Shown here: positions 1 through 8,196 of the stretch, piece by piece
How positions within the stretch are numbered: the first letter of the stretch is position 1
Layout: each line of letters begins with the position of its first letter
DNA from: Pseudomonas sp. S06B 330
GTDB taxonomy: Bacteria > Pseudomonadota > Gammaproteobacteria > Pseudomonadales > Pseudomonadaceae
NCBI RefSeq assembly: GCF_002845275.2
Contig: NZ_CP088149.1
Location: 3,406,501 to 3,470,500, forward strand
Length of the DNA stretch: 64,000 nt
Direction: 5' to 3'
Position numbers and translations under genes: made by a program
The notes under the pieces: model-generated
Told to the model about the DNA's origin: nothing
Databases searched by the model: none
The model's input: only the letters and a program-made list of their open reading frames with translations

Positions 1-743
1 CGCACAAGCCGCAGATTGTCTTCGCCCCCCATGTTGAAACCTCATCAGGGATTATCCTGCCCGACGACTACCTGCGGGCGGTCGGCGACGCCGTGCATGC
101 GGTGGGTGGCTTGTTCGTGCTGGACTGCATCGCCTCAGGCACGCTGTGGGTTGATATGCACACATGCGCCGTCGACCTGCTGATCAGCGCACCGCAGAAA
201 GGCTGGAGCGCCTCCCCTTGCTGCGCCCTGGTGATGTTCAGTGCTTTGGCTCTCGAGCGCATCGAGAAGACGCAGAGCAGCAGCTTCGCCTGCGACCTGA
301 AAAAGTGGCTGCAGATCATGCAGGCCTACGAACAGGGCGGACATGCCTACCATGCAACCATGCCCAGCGATGCCCTGGCGCGATTCAACGAAGTGATGAA
401 AGAGACGCAAGCCTACGGTTTCGACAAGGTCCGCGGCGAGCAACAGGTGCTGGGCGATCGGGTGCGCGCCATGTTGACCGGCAAAGGCATAAAAAGCGTG
501 GCCGCAGCCGGCTTTCAGGCCCCTGGTGTAGTGGTGAGTTACACCGATGATGCCGACATCAAGAGCGGCAAGAAATTTGCCGAGCACGGCCTGCAGATCG
601 CCGCCGGGGTGCCGTTGCAATGCGACGAGCCGGCCGACTTCCAGACCTTCCGCATCGGTCTGTTTGGGCTCGAAAAGCTGCGTAATATCGAGCGCACGGT
701 CAGCACCCTTGAGCAGGCACTGGACGAGGTGATGGTGAGCTAA
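1..743 (+). CDS. Class V PLP-dependent aminotransferase, 5' part missing
   Basis: The reading frame is already open at the window edge (frame starting at base 3), so the N-terminal part lies outside. The visible part has the fold-type I class V pattern. A PLP-binding aspartate sits in FVLDCIAS, about 65 bases after an HVETSSG segment, and the probable Schiff-base lysine is in APQKGWSA. A C-terminal small domain follows and the frame ends in TAA at 741-743. Alanine-glyoxylate, serine-glyoxylate or a related transamination is the likely chemistry, but the substrate cannot be fixed from this half. The first internal ATG at 93 lies inside the conserved domain and is not the start. No partner gene follows; a decayed gene tail comes next. 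Confidence 0.8.
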   Translation, partial: HKPQIVFAPHVETSSGIILPDDYLRAVGDAVHAVGGLFVLDCIASGTLWVDMHTCAVDLLISAPQKGWSASPCCALVMFSALALERIEKTQSSSFACDLKKWLQIMQAYEQGGHAYHATMPSDALARFNEVMKETQAYGFDKVRGEQQVLGDRVRAMLTGKGIKSVAAAGFQAPGVVVSYTDDADIKSGKKFAEHGLQIAAGVPLQCDEPADFQTFRIGLFGLEKLRNIERTVSTLEQALDEVMVS

Positions 744-748
744 TCGAG

Positions 749-802
749 CACTCCGGCGACTACAGCAAGGCCTTTCGTGCACCTGAGGCAGATAATGTTT
801 AA
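749..802 (+). pseudogene. Remnant of a YdeI/OmpD-associated protein C-terminus
   Basis: Directly after the aminotransferase stop, the frame from 752 reads SGDYSKAFRAPEADNV and then TAA at 800-802. The intact YdeI-family gene at 14123-14677 ends with SGYYSKAFRAPEAENL and a stop. The match covers 13 of 16 residues, and many third codon positions differ, so this is an old copy and not a fresh duplicate. No upstream part of the family is visible, because the aminotransferase frame runs up to the remnant. It is most likely the last piece of a deleted paralogue. Confidence 0.7.
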
Positions 803-878
803 TCAGCGTGCACGCACGCTCCTGGGCCTTGCCTGCGCTGGCTTCAGTTTGATGAACAGCGCAGGCATTTGAGCCCGG

Positions 879-1604
879 TCAGGCGGCGCCTTTAGCCTGC
901 TGTTCCAGGTGCACCTGCAATGTCGGATCGATTTGCAGTGCGCCGGCCAGTTCGTCAAGGTAGGCCCGCTCTGCGTCCTGCTGGTCATCCACCAACATCA
1001 CGCTGGCCAGGTACATTTCCGCGGCCATGGCCGGGTCCTGGGCCGACTGAGCCACCTCGGCAGCATCGAGTGGTTTGCTGACTTCCTCATCCAGCCATTG
1101 CTGCAGTTGCGGGTCGCTGGTTTGACGTTTGATTTCAGCGTAGATCAACTGTTCTTCTTGCTTGTCGATGCGACCGTCAGCCTTGGCTGCCGCGATCAGC
1201 GCGCTCAAGATTGCATGGCTGTGATCCTCGGCCTCGGGGCCGGACAATTGATCGACAGTACGCACCGCCTGTTGCGGGGCTGCCGCTTGACTGCGCTGCC
1301 AGCTTTGATAGGCCTGGAACGCCATCATGCCCAACGACGCCAGGGCCGCGTAGTTGGTGCCACCCGTGGGGCGCCCCTGGGTAGTGCCGCCAGTGCTGCT
1401 GCCACCGCTGCCACCCAACAGGCCGCCCAGTAAACCACCAAGGCCATCACCGCCACCTGTCGCACTGCCGCCGCCAAGCAGACCGCCCAGCAAGCCACCC
1501 AAACCGCCCAGACCGTCTTGCGATGGCATGCCGCCGCTTCCTTGTTGCGCACGCGAGCCCTGCCCGGCCCGAAGTAACTGTTCGAGTAAATCACTAGTGT
1601 TCAT
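879..1604 (-). CDS. DUF533 (YebE-like, TerB-fold) protein
   Basis: This 241-residue protein begins MNTSDLLEQLL. It then has a long low-complexity stretch of about 80 residues rich in GGLLGGLLGG repeats, followed by a hydrophobic segment (LASLGMMAFQAYQSW). The C-terminal half, about 120 residues, is helical with an ILSALIAAAKADGRID motif, typical of DUF533 and the tellurite-resistance TerB fold. The start at 1604 is chosen because GAGGG stands just upstream; an in-frame ATG twelve codons earlier lacks this. Proteins of this family are membrane-associated and their biochemical role is not established. It stands alone, with no operon partner. Confidence 0.85.
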   Translation of the reverse strand: MNTSDLLEQLLRAGQGSRAQQGSGGMPSQDGLGGLGGLLGGLLGGGSATGGGDGLGGLLGGLLGGSGGSSTGGTTQGRPTGGTNYAALASLGMMAFQAYQSWQRSQAAAPQQAVRTVDQLSGPEAEDHSHAILSALIAAAKADGRIDKQEEQLIYAEIKRQTSDPQLQQWLDEEVSKPLDAAEVAQSAQDPAMAAEMYLASVMLVDDQQDAERAYLDELAGALQIDPTLQVHLEQQAKGAA

Positions 1605-1768
1605 GGCACCGCCCTCGGTCGGTAGTCGTCGCCCAGACAAGCAACGATAGCCCCCTCAAGGCGATCTGCCATGACCGTCTGGCCGACGGGAAACCCAGGG
1701 CTTACCGAGCAGACAGGTTTATGTGAGCATATCCGCCCTGCCATGCCCCCTGCCCCATGAGAGGCTGT

Positions 1769-2359
1769 ATGTCGATATTCAACAAAAGAACCCTGACGTT
1801 GACCCTGGCCGTCGTCGGCCTGTTGGGTCTGTCAAATCTGCATGCCGCCAGCAAATCCACCACCAAGCCGAAACCGGAAGTAAACGTCGCGGTGCTCGGC
1901 GGCAAGTTCAGCTTCAACCTGCCGGCAGGCTTCATCGCCAGCCCTCTGAGCGCCGATGAACAGAGCAGCGAAGGCGCCGGCGCCGTGGGTACCTTGTATG
2001 CCGATGCACAGGAAAAGCGCGTGGTCATGGTGATCGAGAAACCGCTCCCCGAAGCGTCTCGCCCCGGCGACAACGACGATGCCTTCCTCGACGGCGCCGT
2101 CAGTGGTTTCGTCGACCGCCAGAGCGCCGAGCTGCCGGACTTTCGACAAACTGGCGAATCGCGCCTTAACCGCAACGGCCTGGGTGTGCGACAAGTCGAC
2201 AGTACGGCTACTCTGGGCGGCGGTAAAACGTTGAACAGCACCTTTATCGCAGGCTCCGGCGATCGCATGGCAGTCATCCAGGTCATTTCCCGCGGCGACG
2301 ACGCCAGCGGTCATGCTGCGCTGGTTAAGCGAATCGCGGGTGAATCCTCGAAGCCGTAG
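1769..2359 (+). CDS. Exported protein of unknown function, DcrB-like
   Basis: This small protein of about 196 residues has a clear signal peptide: basic MSIFNKR, then a hydrophobic TLTLTLAVVGLLGLS and a cleavage region around HAAS. The mature part is hydrophilic, with a FSFNLPAGF segment and alternating beta-rich stretches reminiscent of DcrB/PsbP-like exported proteins. That family link is an impression, not a demonstrated match. The start at 1769 has AGAGG a few bases upstream; ATG at 1757 is the alternative. It is expected in the periplasm and is monocistronic. Confidence 0.7.
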   Translation: MSIFNKRTLTLTLAVVGLLGLSNLHAASKSTTKPKPEVNVAVLGGKFSFNLPAGFIASPLSADEQSSEGAGAVGTLYADAQEKRVVMVIEKPLPEASRPGDNDDAFLDGAVSGFVDRQSAELPDFRQTGESRLNRNGLGVRQVDSTATLGGGKTLNSTFIAGSGDRMAVIQVISRGDDASGHAALVKRIAGESSKP

Positions 2360-2379
2360 GGGCGTGCATGCTATTTACC

Positions 2380-2407
2380 GCAGACTTGGGGGGATTCCGA
2401 AGTCTGC
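2380..2407. terminator. Inverted repeat after the exported-protein gene
   Basis: GCAGACTT at 2380-2387 and AAGTCTGC at 2400-2407 form an 8-bp stem with a G-rich loop, 20 bases after the stop at 2359. There is no U-tract, so it may be a weak terminator or simply an RNA-stabilising hairpin. Confidence 0.4.
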
Positions 2408-2565
2408 TCCGGCGCATTGCTTCCTTGGACTGCTGCATCAAAGGCTCGCCAGCGGTGACACTTTCGGCCACGCCCTTGCTGTTTGTCTCTGGCAACCCAG
2501 TCAAGCCGCTCTGATTCACTTCTTGGAGTCTACGCTTGCCCTATCACCAGATGGCAGGAGGCATC

Positions 2566-3126
2566 ATGAGCAACTTCCCTATCGTTGCGACTGTACTTTC
2601 GATGATACTAGGGCTGTCTGTTACCCGCCTCCTTCTTGGTGCGTTGACAGTATTTCGCATCCGTCGCACCGCTAAGCCAGATTGGGTTGCTCTTGTCTGG
2701 GCAGCAATACTTTTTTCGATACAGCTGGACTTCTGGTGGGCTGTCAACGAACTGCCTGAGGTTAAGGAGTCATACTCCTTCTCAGAATTTTTATTGCTCG
2801 TTCTATTGGCGCTATCGCTTTTTGTCTCTTCCGCCCTCTTGCTACCAAACCGGAGTGAAGACGAGCAAAGTGGTCTTCGAATTTACTTCGAGCAGGATGG
2901 CCGATACGCACTACTCTCCCTGTCAACTTATCTTTCACTAGGTTTCTTCGTAAACATCCTTTTATTTCAATCACCCCCAATAGCGCTGTGGGCTGCGATC
3001 GACGTTGCCATGATCGTCCTTCCTATCTGCGCATTTGCTGTCAAATCAAGAAAGCTATACTCATCTATAACTATAATTTATGTTCCGCTAATTATATTTG
3101 ACTTATCGATAACATTAACGAGTTAA
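2566..3126 (+). CDS. Six-helix integral membrane protein of unknown function
   Basis: This 186-residue protein starts at ATG 2566, behind a strong GGAGG at 2555-2560. Hydrophobic segments fall near residues 2-26, 34-55, 68-92, 108-130, 137-158 and 164-184, so six membrane helices are likely. An RRTAKPD loop follows helix 1 and a polar RSEDEQSG loop follows helix 3. No family signature was recognised. Base composition is visibly more AT-rich than its neighbours, especially near the 3' end, and a transposase remnant lies 110 bases downstream. Both suggest acquired DNA. Confidence 0.7.
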   Translation: MSNFPIVATVLSMILGLSVTRLLLGALTVFRIRRTAKPDWVALVWAAILFSIQLDFWWAVNELPEVKESYSFSEFLLLVLLALSLFVSSALLLPNRSEDEQSGLRIYFEQDGRYALLSLSTYLSLGFFVNILLFQSPPIALWAAIDVAMIVLPICAFAVKSRKLYSSITIIYVPLIIFDLSITLTS

Positions 3127-3209
3127 TTAAAACTGCAATGGACAGGTTCGCATGCTCGACTCCCTGTTATCGATATAACCCAGCACAGGCCAAATACTGA
3201 ACGAGCTGA

Positions 3210-3455
<246 letters not shown>

Positions 3456-3592
3456 CCACTACAAATCAACCACGACGCCGTTTGCGTACTGCGCTTCAGT
3501 CTGATTGAACATACTGCGCGGATGCTGATGCGGCTCTTCTTGCACAACGAATGCTGGCCGCGCAGTTTTCCGACACTCTCATCATGTAGGCC

Positions 3593-4750
3593 TCAAGCAA
3601 CCTGCAACGGGGCACGCCTTGCCAGATAAGGCATGAGGCTGATTAACCCAAGCACCGCGAGAAGCACGCCGCCCCATAGCGGCGACCTCAAGCCAAAACC
3701 CGCACCGATCCCCAAGCCGCCAAGCCAGGTTCCCATTCCCAAGCCGATGTTGATGACGGAGGTATGCACCGTGTTGACCAGCGGCCCAGGCTGGGCAGCT
3801 TTCATCACGCGCGCGACCATCGCGGGGTTCATCGTGACGCCGACCAGGCCAACCGCCAGGAGCATCGCGACGCTGACGGCAGGGACGTGTGCAAACAGCG
3901 CAAAAGTAGCCAATGTAATGGTCAGCAATGACAGCCCCCATGCCATGACTGCAAAGGTGTACTTGTCCGCGTAACGTCCCACTAGGACATTGCCCACGAT
4001 GTTGGCAACGCCGTAGCTCCCCAGCAGCCAGGGGATGGATGCGGTGGAAAAGCCAGCTACCTCCGTGAGAATCGGCGTGAAATAACTGAACGCCGCGAAA
4101 GTCGCACCAATGATCAGTGCGCTGGTGGCGTACGCGGCCCAAAGATGCCGGTTTCTGAACTCACGCAGTTGCGCCCTGAGACCGACAGGGGTGGACGGTT
4201 GCGAGCGCGGCACGCTGACGTAGATTACCAACGCGCAAAGAACAGTAAGGATGACCACCAGCCAGAAACTGGCACGCCAACCCATATGCTGGTCGATCAA
4301 GGTGGCCATCGGTACGCCAAGTGCTGCCGCCAGCATCAACCCGCCCAAAACAATGGACGCGGCTCGTCCGCGCATTTCGGTGCCCACCATGTCGGCACAG
4401 ATGGCCAAGGCTGCCCCGAAGCAAGCGGATGCCGCAACACCTGTTATGACCCGTGCCACGGCCATGACCGCATAGCTGTCGGTCGATGCAGCGACCGATT
4501 GTGCCACTGCATACAGACCCAGCAGCCACAGCAGTGCCGACTTGTTCGGCGTACCCAGCCGCAGCAAGCCAGCCGTCAGCAGCGGACCTCCCAGCACCAT
4601 CCCCAAGGCGTACAAAGCAATCAGGTCGCCGATCTGCGTCACTGAGGTATCGAAGGCCATAGTCAGCGACGGCATCATACCGGCCACCATGAACTCGGAT
4701 GTCGTCAGCGAAAATATAGTCAGTCCGAGGATGTAGATAGCAAGTGGCAT
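3593..4750 (-). CDS. MFS transporter (DHA1-type drug/sugar efflux)
   Basis: This 385-residue inner-membrane carrier has twelve predicted helices. An N-terminal MPLAIYILGLTIFSLTTSEF segment is typical of the arabinose-efflux/multidrug DHA1 group, and the domain 2-3 loop region GALLRLGTPNK is weakly conserved. Start 4750 (MPLAIY) is preferred over an ATG 14 codons earlier because the hydrophobic first helix begins there; the RBS is weak. It lies 82 bases downstream of a TetR gene on the same strand, so the pair probably forms an operon in which the repressor senses a compound the pump exports. The substrate cannot be told. Confidence 0.8.
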   Translation of the reverse strand: MPLAIYILGLTIFSLTTSEFMVAGMMPSLTMAFDTSVTQIGDLIALYALGMVLGGPLLTAGLLRLGTPNKSALLWLLGLYAVAQSVAASTDSYAVMAVARVITGVAASACFGAALAICADMVGTEMRGRAASIVLGGLMLAAALGVPMATLIDQHMGWRASFWLVVILTVLCALVIYVSVPRSQPSTPVGLRAQLREFRNRHLWAAYATSALIIGATFAAFSYFTPILTEVAGFSTASIPWLLGSYGVANIVGNVLVGRYADKYTFAVMAWGLSLLTITLATFALFAHVPAVSVAMLLAVGLVGVTMNPAMVARVMKAAQPGPLVNTVHTSVINIGLGMGTWLGGLGIGAGFGLRSPLWGGVLLAVLGLISLMPYLARRAPLQVA

Positions 4751-4832
4751 GAAAAAATCCAATTCTGTAATGGTCGTTAAAGAATCAATCAAAATAAAAG
4801 GCCGATCCGGCCTCTCATGAGCGCGCGCCCGC

Positions 4833-5414
4833 TTACAGCCGGGCCAGTGTGCCTTTCATCACATCCTCAAGAAACCCCCGGTCCGGCATGGACTGCCCCA
4901 GCACACGTAGGCCGTAGTAGCTGCTCAGGAACGTCCGCGCCATCTCCAACGCCGAACACTCGGTAGATACCTCCCCGTTGCGCTGCCCCACGGCAAAGAG
5001 ATGGCACACCACCTGCTCTAGCCTGGACACATAGATACGGCTGATCTCGGCCACGATGGGGTCTTTGCCGGCGCGATCAAGGGCGGCGAACAAGGCCATG
5101 CAGCCGCGCCCTCTCGATGGCCCCAGGTCGCCTTCGATCCCCCATTGCATTAACGTCCGCAACCGTTCCTTGATAGTGCCAGGACCGTTCAGTATCCCTG
5201 CCTGTGTCTCGATTCCGAGTTCCTGATAACGGCGCAAGGCCAGTTCGTAGAGCTTCTGTTTGCTGCCAAAGGCGTTGTACAGGCTGCCACGGCCAAGGCC
5301 GGTCTGCTCGCACAGCGTCTCCGTAGAGGTGCCTTCGTATCCGTTGGACCAGAACACATCCATCGCGGCCTCAATGACCGCGTTGTCGTCGAACTCTCTG
5401 GGTCTTCCGCTCAT
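4833..5414 (-). CDS. TetR/AcrR-family repressor
   Basis: This 193-residue regulator begins MSGRPREFDDNAVIEAAMDVF and carries a TetR helix-turn-helix near residues 25-50 (TSTETLCEQTGLGRGSLYNAF). A helical ligand-binding C-domain of the YxaF/LmrA type follows, with RGCMALFAALD. It probably represses itself and the MFS gene that follows. Its promoter would lie in the AT-rich patch just upstream. Confidence 0.88.
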   Translation of the reverse strand: MSGRPREFDDNAVIEAAMDVFWSNGYEGTSTETLCEQTGLGRGSLYNAFGSKQKLYELALRRYQELGIETQAGILNGPGTIKERLRTLMQWGIEGDLGPSRGRGCMALFAALDRAGKDPIVAEISRIYVSRLEQVVCHLFAVGQRNGEVSTECSALEMARTFLSSYYGLRVLGQSMPDRGFLEDVMKGTLARL

Positions 5415-5469
5415 GATCTGCCTAGGTGTTGAGGTGTGACCCTCGTTATTGAAAGGTGCTCAGACTGCA

Positions 5470-5499
5470 AATGTATTCATTATTGTACCGATTAGTCAA
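5470..5499 (-). promoter_or_regulatory. Possible sigma-70 promoter of the TetR gene
   Basis: On the minus strand TTGACT (5499-5494) is followed 18 bases later by TACATT (5475-5470), in the only AT-rich patch of the region and 55 bases before the TetR start. The -10 match is 4 of 6. A TetR operator could overlap here, but no clean palindrome is seen. Confidence 0.35.
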
Positions 5500-5629
5500 C
5501 TATTGACATAGGGACGCCGCGCTGGGTTTACGGGCTGCCAATGTGGCGTGTCAGAACTTCGGCGCGTCTCGAAGGTGTGTAGGAGATCTTGTCGTCGCCG
5601 AGAAAACGCCGATTGTGGCTCCCCCCCGC

Positions 5630-5659
5630 GTGCCCAGCAACTCGCCCATTGCTGGGCAC
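5630..5659. terminator. Perfect 11-bp inverted repeat
   Basis: GTGCCCAGCAA at 5630-5640 and TTGCTGGGCAC at 5649-5659 are perfect complements around an 8-base loop. On the plus strand a short T-run (TCAATTTT) follows. It may end an upstream transcript or be an intergenic palindrome. Apart from this hairpin and the leader further down, bases 5415-5808 hold no gene I can support. Confidence 0.45.
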
Positions 5660-5808
5660 TCAATTTTCTGACCGAATTCCGCTGTTGACAGGCGTCTATG
5701 GGGCGGAAACAGCCGCCCTGCCCTCTAGCGGATACAGGTCAGCTTCACCCCCTCCCCTTGAATCCCACCCCCAACCCCGCTACCCTCCCTGCTGTCGCTG
5801 TAAATCCA

Positions 5809-6033
5809 GCGATCGGGTTTGGTAGCCCGACGATCTCCACGGCGTGCAAGCGCTCCATCCGTCTCGATAGGCGCTTTTTTTGTGTCTGTCGTTTCGTGTT
5901 ATGGCGGCTGTGCGCAGGGCGCCTTCGTGCGCGCTGGGTTTCTTGGAGTCCCGGTCTACCAACCTGTGTACAGCCGTCACCAATCGTTTGGTAGCGAATG
6001 GTGAATGGCTCCACTACTCCAAGGAGCTACACA
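5809..6033 (+). promoter_or_regulatory. Structured leader of a DUF3077-like gene
   Basis: Three hairpins can be drawn before the small gene at 6034. The first is GATCGGG (5811-5817) with CCCGACGATC (5826-5835). The second is AAGCGC (5848-5853) with GCGCTT (5871-5876), followed by seven Ts (5875-5881), which is a full intrinsic-terminator shape. The third is TCACCAATCG (5977-5986) with CGAATGGTGA (5995-6004), 29 bases before the start codon. From memory, nearly the same leader text precedes many DUF3077-type genes in P. putida-group genomes. A conserved attenuator or regulatory RNA is the inference; no function is shown here. Confidence 0.55.
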
Positions 6034-6375
6034 ATGACAAAAATAGTCCCCGACCCACCCCTCACCACCCAAACCAGCACCACCTTCGGCTCCTGCAACG
6101 GCAGCCATGAACCTCTGTTCGCGGTACGTGCCGGTGTCTCCTCTGAAGACGCCCTGATCCACGCCTCCATCCTGATCAAAAGCGCTTACCAAGCCAACGC
6201 CCAGGCCTGTGAACTGGTCGAGCCGGAGGTACGCAATCTGCTCTGGGCTTCGCAGCACACGCTGGAAATGAGCCTGGCGCTGATCGAGGCATTGTTGGAC
6301 GAAGTGGAAGCGCGCTCGGCGACGGCGGCGTTGCTGCGGCGTACGGTGCAGGCTGATCAACCTTCAGTGAAGTAA
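6034..6375 (+). CDS. DUF3077/DUF6124-type small protein
   Basis: This 113-residue cytoplasmic protein starts MTKIVPDPPL and has the TTFGSCNG...PLFAVRAGVSSEDALIHAS core seen in these Pseudomonas-specific small proteins. The remainder is helical. The start at 6034 has AAGGAG nine bases upstream; an ATG 12 codons earlier lies inside the leader hairpin region and is rejected. Function is unknown. The gene is monocistronic, preceded by a structured leader and followed by a hairpin. Confidence 0.8.
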   Translation: MTKIVPDPPLTTQTSTTFGSCNGSHEPLFAVRAGVSSEDALIHASILIKSAYQANAQACELVEPEVRNLLWASQHTLEMSLALIEALLDEVEARSATAALLRRTVQADQPSVK

Positions 6376-6393
6376 TGACCGCAGGTTGATTCA

Positions 6394-6411
6394 GGGCCGC
6401 CGATGCGGCCC
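6394..6411 (+). terminator. Hairpin after the DUF3077-like gene
   Basis: GGGCCGC and GCGGCCC form a perfect 7-bp stem with a CGAT loop, 18 bases after the stop. There is no T-tract, so termination may be partial. Confidence 0.5.
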
Positions 6412-6565
6412 ATCAGTAGAAGGATCGCCCGTCCTTCAGACTATCCCGCGTGGCCAACGCACTCCTTGTAGCCAGACCAAACGCAGACAACGATGGACGT
6501 CACCGTCTGCGCAGTAATAGGCTCGCTTACTTGAAACACCTACTGTTTGACTGACGGAGCTTGGC

Positions 6566-7342
6566 TTGGACACAAGGACTGTGACGTTTGCCTCCCATGG
6601 CTATGGGGTATTACCTGCACTGCTATGCGACAAGGAGCTGGCATTTGCCCGTGCGCTCGTCAGTGATGTGGTGAGCCGTTATCGGGACGGTGATCCTGCG
6701 GCGGTGTCTGTTGGCGTCAACATCAGCGACGTTAGCCAGCAACATCCCCAGCGCAACCCAGATGTTGATCCCGACCGGTGGAAACACGAGCCCTTCATCA
6801 TCGGCGATCTTATTGCGCTGGACCCTAGATTTGCGCGACTACTCTCTCTGCAATCCATCTGGGCCTGCGTCGCCGAACTACTCGAATGTGCCCTTGGTGA
6901 AGTGGTTTTCCACTTCTGCAATCTCACCCGCAAACCTGGCGAGATTGGCCCCGCTGTAGGGTGGCACCGGGACGCCGACAACCGCTACTTCGCCAGCCAT
7001 GACGGCCGCACCATACGGCTGCTGATCCCACTACATCCCATGTCCGCCCGCAATGGCGGTACAGCGCTGGTACCTGGCTCTCACCTACAAACCGGCACGG
7101 ATATCGACACCGCGATATGTCCTCATGTGCCAGCGGGCGCTGGGCTGGCACTGCATAGCGCAACGCTGCACGGTAGCAGCCCCAATCGGAGCGCGCAGGA
7201 ACGAGACGTAATCGTTGTCCAGTTTGGATTGCGTGCATCGACTCTTAGTTACCAGGCGAACGAAACCTTGTCCCTGTCGTCTCGCAAGGGACTCCTGGAC
7301 TGCTACCGGGATAAGGCAGCGCAACGAAGTACGGATTCTTGA
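6566..7342 (+). CDS. Phytanoyl-CoA dioxygenase (PhyH) family protein
   Basis: This 258-residue Fe(II)/2-oxoglutarate oxygenase carries the iron triad H134 and D136 in WHRDAD and H202 in TLHGSSPN. A jelly-roll core between them contains NGGTALVPGSHLQ. The start is a TTG at 6566 with GGAG six bases upstream; no ATG lies in a better position. PhyH proteins hydroxylate varied small molecules, and the substrate here is unknown. It stands alone, convergent with the HxlR gene. A diverged copy of codons for residues about 172-206 is found at 13977-14090. Confidence 0.82.
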   Translation: MDTRTVTFASHGYGVLPALLCDKELAFARALVSDVVSRYRDGDPAAVSVGVNISDVSQQHPQRNPDVDPDRWKHEPFIIGDLIALDPRFARLLSLQSIWACVAELLECALGEVVFHFCNLTRKPGEIGPAVGWHRDADNRYFASHDGRTIRLLIPLHPMSARNGGTALVPGSHLQTGTDIDTAICPHVPAGAGLALHSATLHGSSPNRSAQERDVIVVQFGLRASTLSYQANETLSLSSRKGLLDCYRDKAAQRSTDS

Positions 7343-7397
7343 ACGCCAGCTACCATCGGCTAGAAGCGAACATTCGAAGGCTTACTTTTCTCTATAG

Positions 7398-8093
7398 CTA
7401 TTGCAAAGGCTGGAGTGCAGCGCTGCGAGTACCGGCGAAGGCACTCGTGCCAAGCCAGCGCCACAAGTTCTCTGCATCCTGCACAGCGCCGTCTACACGC
7501 AGCTCTCGCGACTGAAGAACCTCCCTTGGCGTGCGGTCACCGGTCCAGACCTCGGTCAACGCGCGCACGCTCGCGTCCACGACGAGCGTGAGTTCGCGTC
7601 CGGGGTCGTCGCGGCACAGATCTGCCACACCCTGTTCGACCACTAGCCACCACGCTTGCTCGCCGGACCGCGCATCGCGGAACTTGAAATGGATGACCAC
7701 CGAGCGGGACGGGAACAGCTCGATACGTACGAACCGGCGCACGTCCCACATGAGCAGGCCCGCGTCGAGTTCGTTATCGCGAAGGCGACTGCCTATCCAA
7801 CGCGCACCCCAATGGCCTAGCGCCATTATGATGGGGCGCAAATCCTCGCCGGCTTCGATCAGGCTGTACTCCCAGACCTTGCCTGCGGCGGTGCGATGGA
7901 CGACACCGATATCTTCCAAGTGGCGCAGGCGCTGTGCCAGCAAGCTGGTGGACATCCGTGGTACGCCACGGTGCAGTTCATTGAAGCGCTTACTGCCGCA
8001 GAGCAGCTCGCGCACCACCAAAGGCGTCCAGCGCTCGCACAAGGCCTCAGCACCGCGCGCGACCGTGCAAAACTGACCGTAGCTTTCATCCAT
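7398..8093 (-). CDS. HxlR-family regulator with C-terminal extension
   Basis: The first 100 residues are an HxlR winged helix. They contain CERWTPLVVRELLCGSKRFNELHRG, MSTSLLAQRLRHLEDIGVV and a YSLIEAGEDLRPII wing. A further 120 residues, with FRDARSGEQAWWLVVEQ and DPGRELTLVVD, resemble the SCP2-like sterol-carrier domain fused to some HxlR proteins, so a hydrophobic ligand may be sensed. GGAG stands eight bases before the ATG. The gene is divergent from the nitrilase 103 bases away, which makes the nitrilase-GFA pair the likely target. Confidence 0.85.
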   Translation of the reverse strand: MDESYGQFCTVARGAEALCERWTPLVVRELLCGSKRFNELHRGVPRMSTSLLAQRLRHLEDIGVVHRTAAGKVWEYSLIEAGEDLRPIIMALGHWGARWIGSRLRDNELDAGLLMWDVRRFVRIELFPSRSVVIHFKFRDARSGEQAWWLVVEQGVADLCRDDPGRELTLVVDASVRALTEVWTGDRTPREVLQSRELRVDGAVQDAENLWRWLGTSAFAGTRSAALQPLQ

Positions 8094-8196
8094 CGCCTGT
8101 ACTCCGCAACTGCAACGCTTCAGATTCTGAACTAGCCTCGCGACGTCGCCAGGTGCACGCTGAAACCTGCAAACGCCACCGTCTCAGGAGAACGTC

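Noticed and set aside
3456..3592. Terminal inverted repeat of the IS3 remnant
   Set aside because: No pair of inverted ends could be found on both sides of the transposase fragment.
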